This document shows, piece after piece, positions 53,361 through 61,066 of a DNA stretch of 64,000 nucleotides; the first letter of the stretch is position 1; every line of letters starts with the position of its first letter. Position numbers and translations under genes: made by a program. The notes beneath the pieces are model-generated. The model saw only the letters and a program-made list of their open reading frames with translations, ran no database searches and had not been told where the DNA came from. Origin of the DNA: an uncultured Sinobacteraceae bacterium (lineage in GTDB: Bacteria; Pseudomonadota; Gammaproteobacteria; Nevskiales; Nevskiaceae); assembly GCA_903822975.1 (NCBI GenBank), contig CAIJRD010000002.1, forward strand, positions 310,001 through 374,000, in the 5' to 3' direction.

Positions 53361-53918
53361 TCATGCGTGCGCGGGCTTGCGTTTGATCATCTTGCCATTG
53401 ACTTTCGTCGCCTCGACCACGTGGCCGCGTCCCAGTGCGAGACGCTGGGCTTCGCCGCTGGCGGTGATGCGGTCGCCCACCTTGATCGCAGCTCGCGCCA
53501 TGCCATCTGGTTTCAGATGAACGAAGTCGCCACTGTCGAGCACCACGCCGTTCGGCTCGCCGTGTTTGGCGTAATTCAGGCGAACCACGGTGCCGGAAAA
53601 CGTCGAAGGCACTAGGTCAGCGGTCGCCTTGCGACCGTCGATCTTCAGCAATTTGTGCAACTCGTGAACCGGGTGCACGGACTCGCCCTTCGGCGATGGC
53701 TTACGCGGTGTCGATTCCAGTTCGATGCGTGTGCCTGGCTCGAGTTCGGCGAGCAGTGAGCTGTGTCCGAACTCGGGATCGACGACGACTTGCATCGGTG
53801 CGTCGTCGACCCGCATGAGCAGACCTTCCACCGCGCCCTTCGGGCTGAAAATCAGGTGCTCGAATTTTCCCGTGACTTTCTTGTGCGGCCGATTGCGGGA
53901 CTTTTTATGTTGGATCAT
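53361..53918 (-). CDS. Conserved hypothetical protein, two beta-barrel-like halves
   Basis: 185 residues, starts MIQHKKSRNRPHKKVTGKFE (very basic). First half KGAVEGLLMRVDDAPMQVVV...GTRIELES and second half FSGTVVRLNYAKHGEPNGVV, LDSGDFVHLKPDGMARAAIK and VGDRITASGEAQRLALGRGH look like two OB-type barrels. No catalytic motif. The weak AGAGA before the ATG is the only initiation signal. Function unknown. Confidence 0.75.
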   Translation of the reverse strand: MIQHKKSRNRPHKKVTGKFEHLIFSPKGAVEGLLMRVDDAPMQVVVDPEFGHSSLLAELEPGTRIELESTPRKPSPKGESVHPVHELHKLLKIDGRKATADLVPSTFSGTVVRLNYAKHGEPNGVVLDSGDFVHLKPDGMARAAIKVGDRITASGEAQRLALGRGHVVEATKVNGKMIKRKPAHA

Positions 53919-54035
53919 CGGTTGATTTCTCTTGGTAATGTAGTTGGGGAGTCGAGTGAAACTCGAGATAAGGAGCGATTTAAGGATTCGTCTATTCAGC
54001 TGTGCGCAAGCGCGCGCAGCAAGTTACGGTTGCGA

Positions 54036-55262
54036 TCAAACGGTGATCACGCTTGAGACTTCGGGCATTTGCTTGCGCACGCGGGTTTCGCGCATGGAAC
54101 TCGCAAACAGCGCGAGCGCGAGTGCGGCGATCGCCGCCAATGTGATGAAGCTGCTGGCGTAGCCGGCATGTTTGGCCACGGTGCCGGCCAGCAGATTGCT
54201 GAACGCGGCGCCGGCACCGACGGCAGTCGCGGCGATTCCCTGGCCGAGGTTGAAGCGACCGCTGCCGCGCGTGAGATCGCCGATCATCAGAATCAACATC
54301 ACGCCGAAAATGCCGGCGCCGATACCGTCGAGTACCTGCAACGCAACCAGCGCGATCGGCTGGTGAACCGTCAAATACAGCAGGCCGCGCACCGGCAGCA
54401 CGGCGAATGCGACCAGGAAGATCGGCTTGCGAGGGAGCTTCTGCGCGAAGCGGCCGACCGCCAGACCGATACCGATCGTCATCAGCTGCGTGACGACGAG
54501 ACTTGCCGACATGTAGAGCGTGGCGCGGTTGCCGGTGACCTGCGAAATCTGCTGCGCGACCAGCGTCAGCATCGCGGCATTGGCCAGATGGAACAGGAAC
54601 GCACAGACGCACAGTACGATCAGGCGGCGATCGTACCAACGCTCGCCGCCGGTATTGCCTTCGGTTTCGTTGTCGCGATCGGCGCCACGTGCGAGCTTCG
54701 CGTCGATGTCGGCATTGCGGATCGATAGTGCGGCGATCATCGCCGGAATGCCCATGGCGATGGCATACACAAACATCGATCGCGGGCCGAACAGATGGCC
54801 GATCACGCCGGTTGAAACAGCCCAGGTCACTGTGCCAGCAGCCGTCAATGCAGCATTGCGTCCGAGACGCAGTTCCATATGATTGCGGCCGACCAGTCCC
54901 AGGCTCACTGCCGCCAGTGCCGGCGCCACGATTGCTGCGGCGACGCCGATCACGGATTGTCCCAGCAGAATCACCGGATAAGTCGGCAACAGCGCCATTG
55001 CCAAAACGCTCAGGGCGATCACGCCCAAGGAACCTGCAATCCAGCGCGGCATCGAGCGCACCTGATCGACCAGTGCACCTGCCGGCGCCTGCAACAACAG
55101 CCCGACCAGCGCCGATGCAAACATCACCGTGCCGACGCGTCCGGCATCCCAATGCAGCGCGGTCGACATGAAGATCACCAGGAACGGACCGATGCCGCCC
55201 TGTACGTCGGGTGCAAGAAACGCCAGCGCATCGAGCGCGTGCACGCTGCGGGTTTTCGACAT
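54036..55262 (-). CDS. MFS transporter
   Basis: 408 residues, twelve predicted transmembrane helices and a charged central loop (LARGADRDNETEGNTGGERW). MSKTRSVHALDALAFLAPDV, GGIGPFLVIFMSTALHWDAG, ALVGLLLQAPAGALVDQVRS (motif A position), APALAAVSLGLVGRNHMELR, GVMLILMIGDLTRGSGRFNL. The G-x-FL-x-V(F/Y)-x3-H-W start matches MFS members near yfkF/arabinose-type exporters; substrate unknown. Confidence 0.88.
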   Translation of the reverse strand: MSKTRSVHALDALAFLAPDVQGGIGPFLVIFMSTALHWDAGRVGTVMFASALVGLLLQAPAGALVDQVRSMPRWIAGSLGVIALSVLAMALLPTYPVILLGQSVIGVAAAIVAPALAAVSLGLVGRNHMELRLGRNAALTAAGTVTWAVSTGVIGHLFGPRSMFVYAIAMGIPAMIAALSIRNADIDAKLARGADRDNETEGNTGGERWYDRRLIVLCVCAFLFHLANAAMLTLVAQQISQVTGNRATLYMSASLVVTQLMTIGIGLAVGRFAQKLPRKPIFLVAFAVLPVRGLLYLTVHQPIALVALQVLDGIGAGIFGVMLILMIGDLTRGSGRFNLGQGIAATAVGAGAAFSNLLAGTVAKHAGYASSFITLAAIAALALALFASSMRETRVRKQMPEVSSVITV

Positions 55263-55980
55263 GTCCTTGTCAGTCCGAGTGTGTTCGCAATAACGATCTA
55301 GGCATGCGCGCGCGAGGCGAGCGGTACTGGAGTCGGCAGGCGAATTGAGTCGATCGCGTGAGTGGCCACCTCAAATTGCGAGTCGCCATTGCGCTGGATG
55401 CATGGGGCCAGGCGCGCTCACTGATGCTGTTGGGTCGCACGATGTGACGGTCTAAGCAGTGCCGGAACAGCACGCAAACCACCGCCTTGAGACTGGCGCA
55501 GACGGCGAGCGGAAAATGCCCGTACGCGATGAGGTGTACGCGGAGCGTTGCCAATCAGGAGTGCTCGTTATGTCGTTCGAGCTTTTGGAGCCGAGGTCGG
55601 CCGATTGGTTCAACCAGATCGAATCCTGTGCGGCTGTCGGATCGCGAAGACAGCCGCGACGACCACCGCGATCATCACGTTGAAGCCAAAGACAATGCCT
55701 GCTCACTGTCCGGTGCCTCCTGAGTCGAATGGACAACGGCAGTAACGAGCACGCGGACGGGTGACCGGAATGCACTTCGAGCCCAGGTCTGTCCGGTATG
55801 AGATCTGCGGTTGTTCGCAGTCGTTCGGTTTGCAGTGCTCAGGGGTACTGTCAGTTCGCAGTGAATCTCGGCTAGGCTGACGCACTGGAGCGCAGGCATC
55901 CATCGAATCGATGAGCGCGAGCCGCAGTGTGAGGCGGCCCTGGCGTGCGCTCAGTCTTGCGCTGGCAAAGGAATGCAGGA
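55263..55980. other. Intergenic region
   Basis: About 720 bases between divergent genes without a credible gene. A short minus-strand frame near 55625-55690 encodes a hydrophobic 22-residue peptide but lacks a ribosome site. Confidence 0.45.
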
Positions 55981-57420
55981 ATGACTGAAGACGAGTCACC
56001 CAAGGACGCACCACCGCGTCGCCGTATGCGACTCAAGCTGCCGCAGGTGCCGCGAATCTCCTGGCGCGATCTGGCGGCCACCTTAGGTCCCGTGCTGTTG
56101 ATCAGCCTGCTGGCAATTCTGGTGACGGCGCATTTCGTACGACCCGCGCCACCGAGCACGTTGACCATGGCGAGCGGACCGGATGGCAGCAACTTCCGGT
56201 CGGTGGCCGACAAGTATCAGGCGATCCTCAAGCGCAACGGCATCAAGTTGGTGATCCTGCCGTCCCAGGGCTCGCAGGACAATCTGCGCCAGCTGAGCAA
56301 TCCCGATTCGAAAGTCGATATCGCGCTCGTGCAAGGCGGGATCAATGCCGCGAGTATCGCGCCGAGTGGCGGCGGCGACAGTATCGATGTCAGCGATCTG
56401 GTGTCGCTCGGCAGCATGTTCTACCAACCGCTGACGGTGTTTTATCGCAACGGCAAACCGCTGACGTTGCTGTCCGATTTAAAGGGCAAGCGCATCGCGG
56501 TGGGCGGCGAGGGTAGCGGCACGCGCGTTCTCGCGCTGGCACTGCTGAAGGCCAACGGAATCGAAACCGGTGGCGACACTTCGCTGTTACCACTCGAAGG
56601 CGAAGCCGCGCGCAAGGCGCTCCTCACGCATCAGGTCGACGCGATTTTCCTATCCGGCGACTCGGCCGGACCCGCAACGCTGCGCGAGATGTTGCATGCG
56701 GATGGCGTGCGCCTGTTCGATTTCGTTCAGGGCGACGCGTACGTGCGGCGCTTTCGGTATCTGAGCAAGCTGCTGATTCCCGCCGGCGCTTTTGATCTCG
56801 GCGAGAACCTGCCGACCGAACCGATCAACATGCTTGCGCCAACAGTCGAGCTGCTGGCGCATTCCGAGCTTCATCCGGCGCTATCCGACTTGCTGATCGA
56901 AGCCGCGCGAGAGGTTCACGGTAAAGGCGGCCTGTTGCAGAACCCCGGTGAATTTCCGGCACCGCTGCAGCACGACTTTCCAATCAGCGACGACGCGACT
57001 CGGTACTACAAGTCCGGCAAAAGCATCGTCTATCGAATATTGCCGTTCTGGCTGGCCAGCCTGGTCAATCGCGCAGCCGTGGTGCTGGTACCGATCTTGG
57101 TGATCCTGGTGCCCGGACTTCGATATGCGCCGGATCTATACGGCTGGCGCGTGACCAGCCGGATCAACAAGCGCTACGGCGAACTGATGGCACTCGAGCG
57201 CGCGTCGCTGGAGCCAATGTCGGCCGACCAGCGCGCAGCGCTTGTCGAGCAACTCGACGAAATCGAGAAATCGATCATCAGCGTAAAGATGCCAAGCTCG
57301 TTCGCGGACCAGATCTACATTCTGCGACGACACATCAAATTTGTTCGGGAGCGTCTTCGCGTGACCGAGACCGATGCAGGGGTAGCGGAACGCTCGGCGC
57401 CTGAACCGCGCGGTGTGTAG
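55981..57420 (+). CDS. Membrane-anchored TAXI-family solute-binding protein
   Basis: 479 residues from ATG 55981 with AGGA upstream. N-terminal basic segment and transmembrane helix (about 36-54, ATLGPVLLISLLAILVTAHF), then a TAXI binding domain (LTMASGPDGSNFRSVADKYQ, DNLRQLSNPDSKVDIALVQG, LKGKRIAVGGEGSGTRVLAL, ALLTHQVDAIFLSGDSAGPA, LLIPAGAF). A second helix (about 360-385, RAAVVLVPILVILVPGL) returns to the cytoplasm, ending in a helical tail (about 400-479). Normal TAXI proteins are free in the periplasm and partner a DctM-type permease; none is here, so a sensor or non-TRAP role is possible. Confidence 0.85.
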   Translation: MTEDESPKDAPPRRRMRLKLPQVPRISWRDLAATLGPVLLISLLAILVTAHFVRPAPPSTLTMASGPDGSNFRSVADKYQAILKRNGIKLVILPSQGSQDNLRQLSNPDSKVDIALVQGGINAASIAPSGGGDSIDVSDLVSLGSMFYQPLTVFYRNGKPLTLLSDLKGKRIAVGGEGSGTRVLALALLKANGIETGGDTSLLPLEGEAARKALLTHQVDAIFLSGDSAGPATLREMLHADGVRLFDFVQGDAYVRRFRYLSKLLIPAGAFDLGENLPTEPINMLAPTVELLAHSELHPALSDLLIEAAREVHGKGGLLQNPGEFPAPLQHDFPISDDATRYYKSGKSIVYRILPFWLASLVNRAAVVLVPILVILVPGLRYAPDLYGWRVTSRINKRYGELMALERASLEPMSADQRAALVEQLDEIEKSIISVKMPSSFADQIYILRRHIKFVRERLRVTETDAGVAERSAPEPRGV

Positions 57421-57445
57421 GACGGTAGGACGGAGAGCTGTGGAA

Positions 57446-57491
57446 TTGCTATTCTAGGACTTAACATAATATACATTGTGCACATATGTTA
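57446..57491 (+). promoter_or_regulatory. AT-rich promoter with inverted repeat upstream of mepK
   Basis: TTGCTA (57446-57451), 18-base spacer, TATACA (57470-57475) fit a sigma-70 promoter. TAACATA (57462-57468) and TATGTTA (57485-57491) form an inverted repeat around the -10 and start point. This is the most AT-rich patch in the window. Confidence 0.5.
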
Positions 57492-57638
57492 TTGTTGTGA
57501 GCCTGAACCGAATAGCTTGGTCGAAGCGCGCCAGCCCCCATAGTCAGCACTTGTACATGGAACTTCGAGTGCTGCGCTGGCGACCATTTCGACAGTTGTC
57601 TTTCTCGCTCAACGGCGAAAAGCCTTAGGATTTCAATA

Positions 57639-58214
57639 ATGGACGAACCAACTCACCGGATCCGTAACATGCATCTGCGCTCGCGTCGTTCAGTCTTACA
57701 ACTGCTTGCAGGTTCTGCCTGCGTGGCTGCGTCTCGGTCGGTGCTGGCGATGCCGCAGCCCGCTGGCGTTCGCTCGTTATCGTTTTTGCATACGCATACT
57801 GGCGAGCGTCTTGAGGTCGACTATTTTCGCGGCGGTCGCTACGAGAGTGCTTCGCTCGGCGTGATCAATCATTTTCTGCGCGACTATCGCAGCGGCGATG
57901 AGCATTCAATCGATCCTGGGCTGCTCGATATTTTGTTCGGTTTGCAACAGCAGATTGGCACGGACGTCCGCTTCGAGGTGATCTGTGGTTATCGGTCGGC
58001 GGCTACCAATGAGTGGATGCATGAACACTCCTCAGGTGTGGCCGAACACAGCTTGCACATGGAAGGCAGAGCCATCGATATCAGAGTCAGCGGCTTCGCC
58101 ACCGCGCGGCTGCATCAGCTGGCCTTGGATCAGCAGGCCGGCGGCGTCGGTTATTACGCACGCTCGGACTTTATCCATGTCGATACCGGACGCATTCGCT
58201 CCTGGACTGGTTGA
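57639..58214 (+). CDS. mepK: MepK/YcbK-type peptidoglycan endopeptidase (DUF882)
   Basis: 191 residues, AGGA 8 bases before ATG 57639 (ATG 57669 is possible). Tat-type signal (RSRRSVLQLLAGSACVAA). Matches E. coli YcbK: LHTHTGERLEVDYFRGGRY, INHFLRDYRSGDEHSIDPGL, VICGYRSAATNEWM, SGVAEHSLHMEGRAIDIRVS (zinc His and Asp) and GGVGYYARSDFIHVDTG (third ligand). MepK cleaves the 3-3 cross-links made by L,D-transpeptidases. Its neighbour, 16 bases downstream on the other strand, is the L,D-transpeptidase. Confidence 0.92.
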   Translation: MDEPTHRIRNMHLRSRRSVLQLLAGSACVAASRSVLAMPQPAGVRSLSFLHTHTGERLEVDYFRGGRYESASLGVINHFLRDYRSGDEHSIDPGLLDILFGLQQQIGTDVRFEVICGYRSAATNEWMHEHSSGVAEHSLHMEGRAIDIRVSGFATARLHQLALDQQAGGVGYYARSDFIHVDTGRIRSWTG

Positions 58215-58230
58215 GGCGGCGCGTTAGCCG

Positions 58231-59958
58231 TTATTCAGTGCTGCCGGCAATTGCGGTCAGTCCGAGTCGCTGTTCAAGCTCGCGATCGAGCCCGTAAAGA
58301 TCATCGAGCAGATAGAGTCGTCCCGACTCGGTTGCAACCGCGGTTGCGTAGAGAATCATCACTGGAATCGAATGCGCGAGTACGACGCGCTGATTCGGCA
58401 GCCCGCTCATCGCCGCTGCGATGGCCGCTGGTGACCACGGCTCGGGCTCGTTGCGGAGCACGTATCCGGCCAGCGCGGCGGGATCTTCCACTCGAATACA
58501 GCCGTGGCTGAACGCGCGACGCGAAAGCGCGAAGAGTTTGCGTGCTGGTGTTGAGTGCAAGTACACGTTGTAGGGATTCGGGAACAGGAATTTGATATCG
58601 CCCAGCGCGTTGTCCGGGCCAGGACGCTGCCGCAGGCGCGTCTGTCCATTGCCAAGTAAATGCAGATTTGTGGAGCTGGCGGGAACGACCGTGGCGTCGT
58701 CGCCGCTGCCTCGGACGAGTTCCATATGCTGGCGCTCGAGGTAGTGCGGATCGCGCGCCAGAGCCGGCAGAATTTCTGCGCGTGCGATGCTGCTTGGCAC
58801 GTCCCAGTAAGGACGAAAAACGACAAACTTCAAATCTCCGACGAACACCGGCGTTTGCCGCGCTGGAAACGACTGCCCTACCACTACCGCCATCGTCAGC
58901 AGATTCTCTTCTCGATCTTCATTCGAGTCGAACGCGAACAGGCGGAATTGTGGGATGTTGACGACGATCGTCGCCGCTTTGATTTCGGGGAGCCAGCGCC
59001 AGCGTTCCATGCTCAGTTCGATCTGCCGGATGCGAAATGCGGTCGGCAGATTCAGCGCTCGGAGTGTGCCTTTTCCAAGCACGCCGTCCTCGTTGAGTCC
59101 GTGGTCGCGTTGAAAGCTACGCAGGGCATCGCTTAATTCAGGCGTCAGGCGGTCGTCGTCTGCGCCCGCGGTATCAGTTGCGTTCAATTCGCCGAGCAGC
59201 GAAAGGCGCTGCCGGAGAAGCGCAATTCCGCTGTAACTGTCGCCCTGCCCGATGGATCGGGTATTGAATGCGGGCAACATCGCGTCGGTTGCCGGCACCA
59301 GCGTGCGATAGCGCCGCAGCTGTTGTTTCAGCAATCGATAATGCAGAAATTGCGGCTCGATCGAGGACAGCAAGGCATCCACATCAACCGCGCCGGCAAG
59401 CTGCAAGACAAGCGCCGGAACATCGATCGCAGCGCGCGATAACTTTAATTTGTATCCGACCTGAAACGGATCGATGCGGCCGAAATGCAGATGTCGCACG
59501 AATCGCATCGCCGCTGTGGCGACATCGAAATCCCAGTCGGCCCACTGCCGCGGCGTGCTGGTTTGGTCCGACTGCAATTGAGCCAACCGAGCGGCCAGTA
59601 ATTCTGCGGCGTAGTCAGCCGGCGCGAGGCCGTCGTCGTCGGCGTGCGTGAATCGTTCGAGCAGCGCAAGCGCCTGCGCGCTGGGCCTGCGGCCGTCACT
59701 CCAGAGCATCGAATCGGCGTGAAGCGCATAGAGCGCTTGCAAGTCGCCGCGCAAAGTCGCTCGATTGTCGAGCCGCAACAGCGAACGATCCGGCTCGGCT
59801 TCGAGGAGAAGGCGCATTGACGGCGCTTGATCAGCACCTGTCGGATCAACACCTGTCGGATCGACATCTGCCCGATCGACAGCTGATTGCGCGTACGCCG
59901 CGCTGCCGAACGTCAAATAAAGCAACAGCAGTGTGAACACGCGCGCGATGGATCTCAT
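58231..59958 (-). CDS. ldtD: L,D-transpeptidase LdtD (YcbB)
   Basis: 575 residues from ATG 59958 (MRSIARVFTLLLLYLTFGSA, signal peptide ending YAQ). Forms 3-3 cross-links in peptidoglycan. N-terminal scaffold (LQALYALHADSMLWSDGRRP, FVRHLHFGRIDPFQVGYKLK), peptidoglycan-binding domain (LTPELSDALRSFQRDHGLNE, DGVLGKGTLRALN) and YkuD catalytic domain (about 330-560) with VYLHSTPARKLFALSRRAFS and SHGCIRVEDPAALAGYVL, whose Cys is the nucleophile. Near the N-terminus VDPTGVDPTGADQ repeats. Convergent with mepK. Confidence 0.94.
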   Translation of the reverse strand: MRSIARVFTLLLLYLTFGSAAYAQSAVDRADVDPTGVDPTGADQAPSMRLLLEAEPDRSLLRLDNRATLRGDLQALYALHADSMLWSDGRRPSAQALALLERFTHADDDGLAPADYAAELLAARLAQLQSDQTSTPRQWADWDFDVATAAMRFVRHLHFGRIDPFQVGYKLKLSRAAIDVPALVLQLAGAVDVDALLSSIEPQFLHYRLLKQQLRRYRTLVPATDAMLPAFNTRSIGQGDSYSGIALLRQRLSLLGELNATDTAGADDDRLTPELSDALRSFQRDHGLNEDGVLGKGTLRALNLPTAFRIRQIELSMERWRWLPEIKAATIVVNIPQFRLFAFDSNEDREENLLTMAVVVGQSFPARQTPVFVGDLKFVVFRPYWDVPSSIARAEILPALARDPHYLERQHMELVRGSGDDATVVPASSTNLHLLGNGQTRLRQRPGPDNALGDIKFLFPNPYNVYLHSTPARKLFALSRRAFSHGCIRVEDPAALAGYVLRNEPEPWSPAAIAAAMSGLPNQRVVLAHSIPVMILYATAVATESGRLYLLDDLYGLDRELEQRLGLTAIAGSTE

Positions 59959-60144
59959 CGCTTCATTGTTCGTAACCGAACGTTCGAGCGCATTGATCCA
60001 GCGCAAGCCGCCTGCACACGCAGAACAAGCGCGCGCAATGCAAAGCTCAGTTACGCGCGTTTAGTCGTGCCGTCGCCTCAGGCGGAGTTGATCAGCCCTG
60101 CCCGCGTTCATGGCGCTCGCAACCGGAATCTCTTCGCTGCCCGA

Positions 60145-60840
60145 TTAGCTTGGAATCGACTTTCCGCGCTGCACAGCCGGTCTTGCGTCGAATGCCGCAA
60201 GCACGCGCGCCACGTTGGCGAAATCGGTGCTTCCGACCAGATCGCCCGCTTGGTAAAACTCGGTGATCGTTCGCACCCAGGGAAACGTCGCGACGTCGGC
60301 AATGGTTATTTGATCGCCCATGATCCAGCGACGGTTTTCGAGTCGTTCATCGAGCACGCCCAGCAGGCGCCGAGCCTCTGCCACATATCGATCGCGCGGT
60401 CGCTTGTCCTCGTAATCCTTTCCGGCAAATTTGTGGAAGAAACCCACTTGGCCGAACATCGGACCGATGCCGCCCATTTGCAGCATCAGCCATTGGATCG
60501 TGTGCAAACGATCCTGCGGATTGCTCGGCAGCAACTGACCGGATTTTTCGGCCAGGTAAATCAGAATGGCGCCGGATTCGAACAGTCCGATGGGTTGGCC
60601 GGCCGGGCCCTTCGGATCGATGATCGCCGGAATCTTGCCGTTCGGATTGAGCGAGCGGAATTCCGGCGTTGCCTGATCGTTGGTTGCGAAATTTACGCGG
60701 TGCGCCTCGTAGGGCAGCCCGGTTTCTTCCAGCATGATCGAAACCTTCTGACCGTTCGGCGTCGGCAAGGAGTAGAGCTGGATGAGGTTCGGATACTTGG
60801 CGGGCCACTTCCGAGTGATCGGAAAGTCAGACAGGTTCAT
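60145..60840 (-). CDS. Glutathione S-transferase, YghU/Nu-class-like
   Basis: 231 residues from ATG 60840 (MNLSDFPITRKWPAKYPNLI). Thioredoxin-like N-domain with LYSLPTPNGQKVSIMLEETG (the TPNG-x-K motif of YghU/YfcG), NFATNDQATPEFRSLNPNGK and IPAIIDP; FESGAILIYLAEKSGQLLP is the glutathione-binding part. C-domain WLMLQMGGIGPMFGQVGFFH and IADVATFPWV. These enzymes have disulfide-bond reductase or peroxidase activity. Confidence 0.93.
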   Translation of the reverse strand: MNLSDFPITRKWPAKYPNLIQLYSLPTPNGQKVSIMLEETGLPYEAHRVNFATNDQATPEFRSLNPNGKIPAIIDPKGPAGQPIGLFESGAILIYLAEKSGQLLPSNPQDRLHTIQWLMLQMGGIGPMFGQVGFFHKFAGKDYEDKRPRDRYVAEARRLLGVLDERLENRRWIMGDQITIADVATFPWVRTITEFYQAGDLVGSTDFANVARVLAAFDARPAVQRGKSIPS

Positions 60841-61066
60841 CGGATTCTCAGACTTGCCGGCGTTCGGCGAACAAAGTTGGAGGTTCAATCTAGCGCAGTC
60901 GCGCCGGCAACGAATTCTGTAAGCCTCGCAAACACCAGCGGCGCGAAATGCTGGACGCTCAAGCCTGGGTTACGATGCGGCCTGCGGCGAGGCAGCTTGA
61001 TGACGCACCTTCCGCCTTGTCTGCGCGGCCCTCGCCGCGCGGCCCCAACTCCAAACTCTGCTGGCA

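Noticed and set aside
55625..55690. Hydrophobic 22-residue minus-strand peptide (MMIAVVVAAVFAIRQPHRIR...)
   Set aside because: Resembles a single membrane helix, but has no ribosome site, no neighbour and no length support.
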